From an uncultured Xanthomonas sp. (GTDB lineage: Bacteria; Pseudomonadota; Gammaproteobacteria; Xanthomonadales; Xanthomonadaceae): a stretch of 64,000 bases of DNA. The DNA lies in contig CALTTS010000001.1 in the NCBI GenBank assembly GCA_943912265.1, positions 62,001-126,000 on the forward strand, written 5' to 3'. Positions 22,743 through 29,548 of this stretch are shown piece after piece. The translations under genes and the position numbers were made by a program. Every line of letters starts with the position of its first letter. The first letter of the stretch is position 1. The notes beneath the pieces were generated by a model that made no database searches, had not been told where the DNA came from, and saw only the letters and a list, made by a program, of their open reading frames with translations.

Positions 22743-22751
22743 GGTCCGGGT

Positions 22752-23516
22752 CTAGTTGAGGATGTGGTAGCCGCCATCGACATAAAGCGTACTGCCGGTG
22801 ATGGCACGCGCCTCGTCGCTGACGAGGAACGCACACAGGGGGCCTACATCATCGATGGACAGCGGGCGATGCAGGGGGGCGCGGCGGATGGAATCCGCGA
22901 CGAGCGCGTCGAAATCGTGGAGACCCGAGGATGCGCGTGTCGGGATGGCGCCAGGGGAAACGGCATTGACGCGTATCCCACTTGGGCCGAGTTCTCCAGC
23001 CAGATAGCGCACGGTGCATTCGAGCGCGGCCTTCACTGGACCCATCAGGCCATAGTTCGGAACGACTCGTTCGCTGCCAAGATAGCTCATCGCCAACATG
23101 CTCCCTCCTTCCCGCATCAATGGAGCAGCAAGGCGCGCCATGCGCACGAACGAGTGGCACGAAACGTCCATCGCAGTGAGGAATCCTTCTCGCGAGCTGT
23201 CGGTCAAGCGGCCATGCAGGTCATCTTTCGGAGCAAACGCCACCGCATGCAGAAAAAAATCCAGTCGCCCCCAAGTCCGGCCGATTTTTTCAAAAACGGC
23301 ACCGAGTTGTTCGTCGTCCTGGACATCCAGCGGCATGCGAAGTGGCGCATCGACAAGATCGAGCAATGGCTCGACATGCGTGCGTGATTTTTCCGTTTGC
23401 CAGGTTGCCCCCAGCGTGGCACCCGATGAACGGAACTCGCGTGTGCATGACCACGCGATGCTCTGCTCGTTGGCAATGCCTACGACCAAGCCGAATTTCC
23501 CGTCGAGCCGCGCCAT
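22752..23516 (-). CDS. FabI-like enoyl reductase (SDR family)
   Basis: A 254-residue short-chain dehydrogenase of the FabI type. The N-terminal nucleotide motif is GIANEQSIAW, and the active site has Y145, Y155 and K162 (YLGSERVVPNYGLMGPVKAA), the Y-x6-K spacing of enoyl-ACP reductases rather than the Y-x3-K of common SDRs. It would reduce enoyl-ACP or enoyl-CoA with NAD(P)H. Position in an operon directly after phaC, with only 2 bp between stop and start, suggests a task linked to polyester monomers or membrane lipid adjustment rather than being the main FabI. A second fabI elsewhere in the genome is expected but cannot be checked here. Confidence 0.85.
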   Translation of the reverse strand: MARLDGKFGLVVGIANEQSIAWSCTREFRSSGATLGATWQTEKSRTHVEPLLDLVDAPLRMPLDVQDDEQLGAVFEKIGRTWGRLDFFLHAVAFAPKDDLHGRLTDSSREGFLTAMDVSCHSFVRMARLAAPLMREGGSMLAMSYLGSERVVPNYGLMGPVKAALECTVRYLAGELGPSGIRVNAVSPGAIPTRASSGLHDFDALVADSIRRAPLHRPLSIDDVGPLCAFLVSDEARAITGSTLYVDGGYHILN

Positions 23517-23518
23517 GG

Positions 23519-25261
23519 TCAGGTTTCCCGCACGTATTGGCCGGGGGCGTCTTCAAGCACGGGATAACCTTTGCTCGCGGCTCCCGTGCGCGGTGGCTTC
23601 ACGGCATCGCCGGATCGCGCGTCGAGCCAGTCGATCCATGCCGTCCACCAAGAGCCGTCCGAAGATGATGCGCCGGCGACCCATTCTTCCGGCGAGCGGT
23701 TGGCCTCGCCGGGCTTGCGGACATGCAGTTTGTATCTGCGTCGCGGATGGCCGGGCTCGCTGACAATGCCCGCGTTGTGCCCTCCGCTGGCCAGCACGAA
23801 GGTGATTTCGGCAGGCGAGAGGTGGTGGAACTTGTAGACCGAGCGCCAAGGCGCCACGTGGTCGCTTTCGGTCCCCACGCAAAACACGGGCAAGGTGATG
23901 CTGCCGAGAGAAACGGGGTGGCCATCGACCAGGTAACGGCCCTGGCTGAGGTCGTTATGCAAGAACAGCCTGCGCAGGTACTCCGAATGCATGCGTGCAG
24001 GCATCCGCGTGGCATCGGCATTCCATGCCATCAGGTCGTTGTAAGGGCGGCGTTGGGACATGAGGTAGTCGTTGACCACGCGCGACCACAACAGGTCGTA
24101 AGGGCGGAGCATCTGGAAGGCGCCGGACATCTGGTCGCTGCGCAGGTAGCCAGCCTGATCCATCTGTGCCTCAAGCAGGGATACCTGACTCTCGTCGATG
24201 AACAGGCCGAGTTCTCCCGGTTCGGAGAAGTCGGTTTGTGCGGCCAGCAAGGTCAGCGAGGCGAGGCGGTCATCCGCATTTCTGGCCATGGCGGCTGCGG
24301 CGATCGACAACAAAGTACCGCCGAGGCAGTAGCCTGCGGCGTGGATTTTTTGGCGTGGGCAAATGGCGTCTACTGCATCAAGGGCATCACGAATGCCAAA
24401 TTTCAGATAATCGTCCATACCGAAGCCCCGTCCATCTTCGGTCGGGTTCTTCCATGAAATGCAGAAAACCGTGTGACCCTTTTCCACCAGATGGCGGATC
24501 AATGAGTTGTGAGGCGACAGGTCGAGGATGTAGTACTTCATGATCCAGGCTGGCACGATCAATACGGGCTCTGGCCGGACTTCGCGTGTGGTGGGTGTGT
24601 ACTGGATCAGTTCGGCAAGCGCGTTGCGCATGACGACCTTGCCCGGGGTGACGGCGACGGTCCGGCCCACCTCGAAGCTTTCCGATCCGGCGGGCGGGCG
24701 CCCTTGCAACTGACGGCTGAAGTCGTCCCACAGGTTGACGAAGCCGCGTGCAAGGTTCGCGCCGGCTTCTTCACGTGTGCGCCGCTGCGCAACGGGGTTG
24801 GTCAGCCATTGATTGCCGGGTGACCACAGATCCAGCCACTGGCGTGCACCAAACGCGACAATGTTGAGATGGTGCTGCTCGGTGCCCCATACATCGTGGG
24901 TGGCGGTATCCCACCACCCTTGTGCCTGCAAGAACGCCTTGCGATACAGGCAGAACGGCCACGCATTCCAGTCAGGGTCGCCGAAACGGCGGTCGTTTGC
25001 TGAGGCGGCGGCCTCCTCGGCCGAAACCGAGGGTTCGCCGATGGTTTCCAGATGCACCATCTCGCCAAGGTCCAGCGCGTTCTGCTGGGCAAGTTTGGCA
25101 AGAGAAAGCCAGCGCCCCGGCGACAAAGCGAGATGAGAGGCCCAGTCGGTCCAGGCCAGCCAGGTGGATTCAGGGGATACCGAATTCCACAAGCGCGCCC
25201 ACGTGGCGTGGAACATCCCATCAAGTGCGGCTTCGTCGATTTCGGGAATCGATATCTGCAT
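23519..25261 (-). CDS. phaC: Class I polyhydroxyalkanoate synthase
   Basis: PhaC polymerises (R)-3-hydroxyacyl-CoA into the polyester of cytoplasmic granules and releases CoA. The 580-residue protein matches class I enzymes in length and carries the full triad: Cys312 in GYCLGG, Asp467 in GTESDHVAPW and His495 in ASGGHNAG. The start is the ATG at 25261 with AAGGAAA five bases upstream (MQISIPEIDE); the frame is open further upstream without similarity. It is the first gene of a long minus-strand run. The 199-bp gap to the divergent tetR gene contains a palindromic operator candidate at 25342-25361. Confidence 0.96.
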   Translation of the reverse strand: MQISIPEIDEAALDGMFHATWARLWNSVSPESTWLAWTDWASHLALSPGRWLSLAKLAQQNALDLGEMVHLETIGEPSVSAEEAAASANDRRFGDPDWNAWPFCLYRKAFLQAQGWWDTATHDVWGTEQHHLNIVAFGARQWLDLWSPGNQWLTNPVAQRRTREEAGANLARGFVNLWDDFSRQLQGRPPAGSESFEVGRTVAVTPGKVVMRNALAELIQYTPTTREVRPEPVLIVPAWIMKYYILDLSPHNSLIRHLVEKGHTVFCISWKNPTEDGRGFGMDDYLKFGIRDALDAVDAICPRQKIHAAGYCLGGTLLSIAAAAMARNADDRLASLTLLAAQTDFSEPGELGLFIDESQVSLLEAQMDQAGYLRSDQMSGAFQMLRPYDLLWSRVVNDYLMSQRRPYNDLMAWNADATRMPARMHSEYLRRLFLHNDLSQGRYLVDGHPVSLGSITLPVFCVGTESDHVAPWRSVYKFHHLSPAEITFVLASGGHNAGIVSEPGHPRRRYKLHVRKPGEANRSPEEWVAGASSSDGSWWTAWIDWLDARSGDAVKPPRTGAASKGYPVLEDAPGQYVRET

Positions 25262-25341
25262 GGCGCTTTCCTTGCGGGATGGTAAGTTCGGGGATGTACT
25301 GCATGCGCGCATCTGCCGACTGTATGCGAGCATATCATTGC

Positions 25342-25361
25342 TAATGACTTTCGGGTCGTTA
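25342..25361. promoter_or_regulatory. TetR-type operator candidate, phaC/tetR gap
   Basis: TAATGACTTTCGGGTCGTTA: 8-bp arms around a 4-bp centre, 6 of 8 arm positions paired. The architecture and right arm (GGTCGTTA) are identical to the perfect-armed site at 28830-28849. A TATGAT hexamer at 25372-25377 could be the tetR -10 element, which would place the operator over its -35 region and imply autoregulation as well as control of phaC. Confidence 0.7.
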
Positions 25362-25460
25362 GTGGCGGCGTTATGATTCATGTGGATAGTGCTTGTAGTG
25401 ATGGCGGTTGGTGGCTGTTGCCTTTGCATGCACCCAAGCCACAGGAGCCGAAGCAAACGT

Positions 25461-26084
25461 ATGCCCCTTTGCGGTAAATCATCTCCCCGTCCCCGTTTGC
25501 CTGCAGAAGCGCGCAGGGCCCGCTTGCTCGATGCGGCACTGGCCGAGTTTTCCAGCCACGGGTTCACTGCCGCGACCATCGAGTCGATCGCGGCCCGCGC
25601 GGGTTTGTCCAAGTCCGGTTTCTATGCGCATTTCCGGAGCAAGGAGTCGATTTTTCAGTCGCTTCTGGACACCCTTCTCATGCCTCAGCTGCGTGACCCA
25701 TGGGGTGCCGTCGAGCAAGGTGTTCCGCTGCTGGTGGTGATCGATTCCTTCATTGCCGATTCTTACCGGCAGTTGGTCAATCCCGTGGTGATGGCATTGT
25801 TTCGGGTGATGGTGGCGGATGGCCCGCGGGTGGCGCATCTGACCCGCCGCTGGGAGCGCGAGACTTTGTTGCCATACATTGATGCACAACAGCAGACGAT
25901 AACCCGTATGGTCAACGCCGGACTGATCCGGCGCAGCCCTTTGACAGACCATTTCGTCCTCACCGTGGCCCCTGTGGTCTACACGGCAGTGCGTGCACTT
26001 GTGCTTGAAGGGCTCACCCCGCAGGACGTGGCGGATCTTCAGGAGGCTCACCGGCAATTGTTGCGTGACATGCTCAGTCCGTGA
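25461..26084 (+). CDS. TetR/AcrR-family regulator, candidate PHB repressor
   Basis: A 207-residue TetR protein. The N-terminal 60 residues form the DNA-binding domain (RRARLLDAALAEF, then AAARAGLSKSGFYAHF-like recognition helix region: IAARAGLSKSGFYAHF), and the helical C-terminal part would bind a small ligand and dimerise. The ATG giving MPLCGKSS is the chosen start; in-frame ATGs upstream add Cys-rich residues without similarity. AGGAG lies 13 bases upstream, a little far. It is divergent from phaC and convergent with phbA, so it sits in the middle of the PHB genes. Two similar palindromes, one in each PHB promoter region, are its likely sites. Confidence 0.88.
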   Translation: MPLCGKSSPRPRLPAEARRARLLDAALAEFSSHGFTAATIESIAARAGLSKSGFYAHFRSKESIFQSLLDTLLMPQLRDPWGAVEQGVPLLVVIDSFIADSYRQLVNPVVMALFRVMVADGPRVAHLTRRWERETLLPYIDAQQQTITRMVNAGLIRRSPLTDHFVLTVAPVVYTAVRALVLEGLTPQDVADLQEAHRQLLRDMLSP

Positions 26085-26109
26085 GATTGAATCCATTCCG
26101 GTGAGTGGA

Positions 26110-26140
26110 GGCATGGCGCACGCTGCGTGAGCGCCATGCC
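26110..26140. terminator. Bidirectional hairpin between tetR and phbA
   Basis: GGCATGGCGC and GCGCCATGCC pair perfectly over 10 bp with an 11-nt loop. It lies in the 113-bp gap between the convergent tetR and phbA stops and is followed on the plus strand by CGTTTG. It is placed to end both transcripts. Confidence 0.6.
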
Positions 26141-26197
26141 CGTTTGTGATGGCTGGGACCGGGCTGGTTTTTGCTCGCCTGGATGCATGCATCGGCA

Positions 26198-27376
26198 TCA
26201 ACGTTCGATCGTCAGTGCCACGCCCATGCCGCCACCGATGCACAAGGTGGCCAGTCCCTTGTGTCCATCACGTTGGATAAGCTCATGGATCAGGGTGACG
26301 AGGATGCGTGCGCCGGATGCGCCGATCGGGTGGCCCAGCGCTATTGCGCCACCATTGACGTTAACCTTGGTGGGATCCCATTCGAGTTCGCGTGCCACGG
26401 CCAAAGACTGCGCGGCAAAGGCTTCGTTGGCTTCGATGAGGTCCACCTGGTCCAGTGACCAACCAGCCTTGGACAGGGTTTTGCGCGTGGCTGGCACCGG
26501 GCCTATGCCCATGATGGCCGGGTCGACGCCGGCATTGCCCCATGACCTGATCCATGCCAGCACGGGCAGACCCAGTGCCTTGGCTTTGTTGGCACTGGCC
26601 AACAGCAGCACGGCGGCACCGTCATTGATTGTGGAGGCGTTGCCGGCCGTGACGGTGCCGTCCTTTTTGAAGGCCGGCCGCAGTTCGGCGAGAGCCTCGG
26701 CAGTGGTGCCCGCGCGCGGTTGTTCATCGGTATCGAATACCAGCGGGTCGCCCTTTCGCTGCGGGATGACGATGGGGGTGATTTCGGCCTTGAAGCGGCC
26801 GGCTGCGATGGCATCGACGGCCTTGCGCTGCGAATCGGCGGCAAAGGCATCCTGTTCCTCGCGGGTGATGCCATAGCGCTCGGCCAGGTTTTCGGCGGTG
26901 ATGCCCATGTGGTAGTCGTTGAAGGCGTCCCACAGCCCGTCGCGGATCAGGCTGTCCTCAAGCGCGGCATGGCCCAGACGCAGGCCTGTGCGGGCCTTGG
27001 GCAACACGTAGGGGGCGAGGCTCATGCTTTCCTGCCCGCCCGCCAAGATCAGGTCTGCATCTCCGAGGGCAATGGCCTGGGCTGCCAGATGTACGGCCTT
27101 CAGGCCGGACCCGCAGACCTTGTTGATCGTCATGGCCGGCACTTCATGCGGCAATCCCGCGCGAATGGCGGCTTGCCGCGCCGGGTTCTGGCCGTTGCCC
27201 GAGGTGATGATCTGGCCGAGGATCACTTCGTCCAGCTGTGCCGGTTCGATGCCCGTGCGTTCGATGACGGCACGGATCAGGGGGCTGCTCAACTCCGCGG
27301 CGGGCAAGGTGGACAGCCCCCCCTGGAAGGCGCCGATGGCAGTGCGGGTAGCGGCAAGGATTGCGATATCGCGCAT
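26198..27376 (-). CDS. phbA: Acetyl-CoA C-acetyltransferase (beta-ketothiolase)
   Basis: Thiolase condensing two acetyl-CoA to acetoacetyl-CoA, the first step of PHB synthesis. The 392-residue length is exact for biosynthetic thiolases. Cys88 in [10 protein letters not shown] is the nucleophile; the conserved His is in [11 protein letters not shown] and the second catalytic Cys in [10 protein letters not shown] near the C-terminus. It is the last gene of the phaP2-phbB-phbA unit, 79 bp after phbB with a hairpin in the gap. Confidence 0.97.
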   Translation of the reverse strand: MRDIAILAATRTAIGAFQGGLSTLPAAELSSPLIRAVIERTGIEPAQLDEVILGQIITSGNGQNPARQAAIRAGLPHEVPAMTINKVCGSGLKAVHLAAQAIALGDADLILAGGQESMSLAPYVLPKARTGLRLGHAALEDSLIRDGLWDAFNDYHMGITAENLAERYGITREEQDAFAADSQRKAVDAIAAGRFKAEITPIVIPQRKGDPLVFDTDEQPRAGTTAEALAELRPAFKKDGTVTAGNASTINDGAAVLLLASANKAKALGLPVLAWIRSWGNAGVDPAIMGIGPVPATRKTLSKAGWSLDQVDLIEANEAFAAQSLAVARELEWDPTKVNVNGGAIALGHPIGASGARILVTLIHELIQRDGHKGLATLCIGGGMGVALTIER

Positions 27377-27406
27377 TTCAATTACCTCGTCCTGATGGGG
27401 GGCGGC

Positions 27407-27439
27407 CTGGCGGGAGCCTCTGTGGCAGGCTCCCGCCAG
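27407..27439 (-). repeat. 13-bp hairpin between phbB and phbA
   Basis: CTGGCGGGAGCCT and AGGCTCCCGCCAG pair perfectly around a 7-nt loop. No U tract follows on the minus strand. It could act as a processing or stabilising structure that sets unequal phbB and phbA levels, or as a leaky terminator. Confidence 0.55.
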
Positions 27440-27455
27440 TTGTTGGGATGAAGAA

Positions 27456-28205
27456 TCAATACATGTGCTGTCCGCCGTTCATGGAGACATTGCTGCCTGT
27501 CATGAAAGCGGCATCGTCACTGGCGATGAAGGCAATCAGTGAAGCGATTTCCTCCGGCTTGCCGAGGCGGCCGATCGGAATGCCTGCCACGATCTGTTTC
27601 AGTACATCTTCTGGCACGGCGGTCACCATGTGGGTGCCCAGATAGCCGGGTGATACCGTGTTGACGGTGACGCCTTTGCGTGCAACTTCCTGAGCCAGCG
27701 CCTTGGTGAATCCGTGGATGCCGGCCTTGGCTGCCGAGTAGTTGGTCTGGCCGAACTGGCCCTTGCAGCCGTTGATCGAAGAAATGTTGACGATGCGGCC
27801 CCAGCCGCGTTCGAGCATGCCGTCGATGACCAGCTTGGTGACGTTGAACATGGAATCCAGGTTCACGCGCAGAACCGCATCCCAATTGTCCTTGCTGAGT
27901 TTGCGGAAGGTCGCGTCGCGGGTGATGCCCGCGTTGTTGATCAGGATGTCCACGTCATGGCCATCGGCCTTGATGCGTTCGGCCATGCGCTGGCAGCTGT
28001 CCCAGTCGGCCACGTCCACGTCATAGGTGGCAAACGTGTAGCCGGCTGCCGACTCTTTTTCCAACCAGGTCCGTGCGGCTTCGTCGCTGCGCGAGTGGGT
28101 CACGAGAACGGTATGCCCCGCATCGTGCAACGCACGGGCGGTGGCTTCGCCCAGCCCCCCCATGCCCCCGGTCACCAATGCAGTGCGGCGAGTGGTAACG
28201 GCCAT
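27456..28205 (-). CDS. phbB: Acetoacetyl-CoA reductase
   Basis: NADPH-dependent SDR that reduces acetoacetyl-CoA to (R)-3-hydroxybutyryl-CoA, the monomer for PhaC. It is 249 residues, with the nucleotide motif TGGMGGLGE at about 12-20, NNAG at 90-93, and the triad Ser143, Tyr156, Lys160 (NYSAAKAG). [19 protein letters not shown] and the C-terminal GGQHMY are typical of PhaB. Its ATG overlaps the phasin stop by one base (TAATG), so translation is coupled. Confidence 0.96.
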   Translation of the reverse strand: MAVTTRRTALVTGGMGGLGEATARALHDAGHTVLVTHSRSDEAARTWLEKESAAGYTFATYDVDVADWDSCQRMAERIKADGHDVDILINNAGITRDATFRKLSKDNWDAVLRVNLDSMFNVTKLVIDGMLERGWGRIVNISSINGCKGQFGQTNYSAAKAGIHGFTKALAQEVARKGVTVNTVSPGYLGTHMVTAVPEDVLKQIVAGIPIGRLGKPEEIASLIAFIASDDAAFMTGSNVSMNGGQHMY

Positions 28206-28690
28206 TATTTTGCGTCCTTGGCCGATGCGGATTTCGCTGCGGCGGCGGCAAGGCTGGACGTGATCTTTTCCCACGGTTTGAACAGGTCGTTCCACGCAAA
28301 ATCGGCGAATGGCGCCGCAGTGGGGAGCCCGCCGAACAGAGCGGAGGCTTCCTTCTGCCAAGTCTGGATGGCCTCCTGGAGGCCTTGGGCGAATGCGGTC
28401 TGTGTTCTGAGGATTGACTGGCCCAGTGCTTGGTCGTCGACAAGGTGCTTTTGCGACGTGCGACTGACTGACTCGGCGGTCAGCGCGGCCAGTTTCTGCC
28501 AATCCCCTGCTTTGAGCAGTGCCTCGATTTCGTTGCCGCTTTCGGCAAGCTGGTCTTTGGCCATGTGGTAGCCGATTTCAAGCCACTCACTGCTGTTGGC
28601 TTGCAGCAATTTGATGATGCGGGCCTGCAAGGCGAGATTGGTCTTGTAGATTTCGAAAGGGAGGGTGGTCGTCGCGAGGGGCGTGGGCAT
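28205..28690 (-). CDS. phaP: Phasin family protein (copy 2)
   Basis: A 161-residue granule-coat protein, paralogous to the phasin at 15.8-16.3 kb: IYKTNLALQ, EWLEIG, DWQKLAAL and TWQKE are shared in the same order. The C-terminus is Ala/Lys/Ser-rich. ATG at 28690 is preceded by AGGAG. It is the first gene of the phaP2-phbB-phbA unit; the promoter region upstream holds an FNR/Anr-like box and a perfect-armed TetR operator. The frame continues upstream of the ATG, but without similarity. Confidence 0.88.
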   Translation of the reverse strand: MPTPLATTTLPFEIYKTNLALQARIIKLLQANSSEWLEIGYHMAKDQLAESGNEIEALLKAGDWQKLAALTAESVSRTSQKHLVDDQALGQSILRTQTAFAQGLQEAIQTWQKEASALFGGLPTAAPFADFAWNDLFKPWEKITSSLAAAAAKSASAKDAK

Positions 28691-28813
28691 GGTGACTTCT
28701 CCTGAAGTGTGGCCGGGCGTGTGACAGCGAGTAGAGGAGCTGTTGCTGGCAGCAGTCATGCCAATGCGATCAACAGCTGTTGCCTACGATGGGGGAGGGC
28801 ACAAGGACGAACA

Positions 28814-28827
28814 TTGACCAAGATCAA
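28814..28827. promoter_or_regulatory. FNR/Anr-like box upstream of phaP2-phbB-phbA
   Basis: On the minus strand it reads TTGATCTTGGTCAA, nine of ten positions of the FNR/Anr consensus TTGAT-N4-ATCAA. It ends 124 bp before the phasin start and 2 bp from the TetR operator. If it activates from about -41.5, the -10 region would fall near 28786-28791 (CATCGT, a weak match). Confidence 0.6.
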
Positions 28828-28829
28828 TT

Positions 28830-28849
28830 TAACGACCGTTCGGTCGTTA
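28830..28849. promoter_or_regulatory. TetR-type operator upstream of phaP2-phbB-phbA
   Basis: TAACGACCGTTCGGTCGTTA: the outer 9 bp of each half pair perfectly, only the two central bases break symmetry. It has the same 8-4-8 layout and the same right arm as the site in the phaC/tetR gap. The TetR product encoded between the two operons is the natural candidate to bind both. Confidence 0.78.
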
Positions 28850-29476
28850 GTGGGGGTGGTGGTTCATGGAAATTCATGCTTCATTCACAATAATGAATGA
28901 TCTTTCGCGGTCGGGGTTGTGCTGTGCAGGCCTTTGCGGCTTCCTTGTTCCGAGTCCTGGAGGCCTCCCGAAATCATTGGCTCGGCAATCATTCACTGCC
29001 GCATACTTCCGAGACCGGGCAGATCCATGGCGGTAGAGCATGAGTACGCGATGATCGGCGGACCTCTGCCCGGCTCAACGCGGGCGTGCTGTTGGAATAC
29101 CGATTGCCGTGAACAAGCGCAGGGCACTCTTGAGGCGGTATGGGAGGCGTTCGGGGCTGTTATGTACGCGGCAGGACTTGTGATCGACATGCAGCATGTG
29201 GCGTGGGCTGCTGCGTCCCTGCCTGATGGCCGAGCGGCATCACGCTGCCGATCATGCAGCGCATGCACGTGAAAATCCGCGTGGTGGTGGTGCTGAGAGG
29301 CGCTGATCTGAACGAGATGGCTCGTCGGCGCGAAAGCCACCGAAAGCGGCTATGCCAGTTGCTCAAACAAGTGAGCGGGCATGGTTCGACCGCTCGCACT
29401 TCATCGGCCGGTCTCGATTTTTCGCGAGCGCAACCGGATGGACTGCATGGTGAAGCGCCGCAAGCGGAATTGACTT
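28850..29476. other. Gene-free stretch between PHB island and jet operon
   Basis: About 630 bp without a convincing gene. Short open frames exist on both strands (for example 29254-29478 plus), but their composition is mixed, no ribosome site stands out and no family is recognisable. It lies exactly where a jetD gene would follow jetC, and at the edge of the less GC-rich island, so it may be a decayed remnant or insertion junction. No tRNA or integrase is visible. Confidence 0.6.
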
Positions 29477-29496
29477 GAAAAGACCACAAGCGTGGT
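29477..29496 (-). terminator. Weak terminator candidate downstream of jetC
   Basis: On the minus strand ACCAC and GTGGT pair around GCTT, followed by CTTTTC. The 5-bp stem is short, but the T run is placed correctly about 50 bp after the jetC stop. Confidence 0.4.
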
Positions 29497-29548
29497 GGAC
29501 ACGGTCCGTGTGTCGGCGGGCAAGTACTGCAAATCGGGAGGCGGATTT

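Noticed and set aside
28771..28782. Perfect palindrome CAACAGCTGTTG near the phaP2 promoter as a second operator
   Set aside because: No second copy was seen and 12-bp palindromes of this kind occur by chance; kept only as a note.
28919..29272. 117-codon plus-strand frame in the gene-free stretch
   Set aside because: No ribosome site, mixed composition, no recognisable domain; not called as a gene.
29160..29489. 109-codon minus-strand frame after jetC as a possible jetD remnant
   Set aside because: No nuclease motif and far shorter than JetD; only noted as possible scar.
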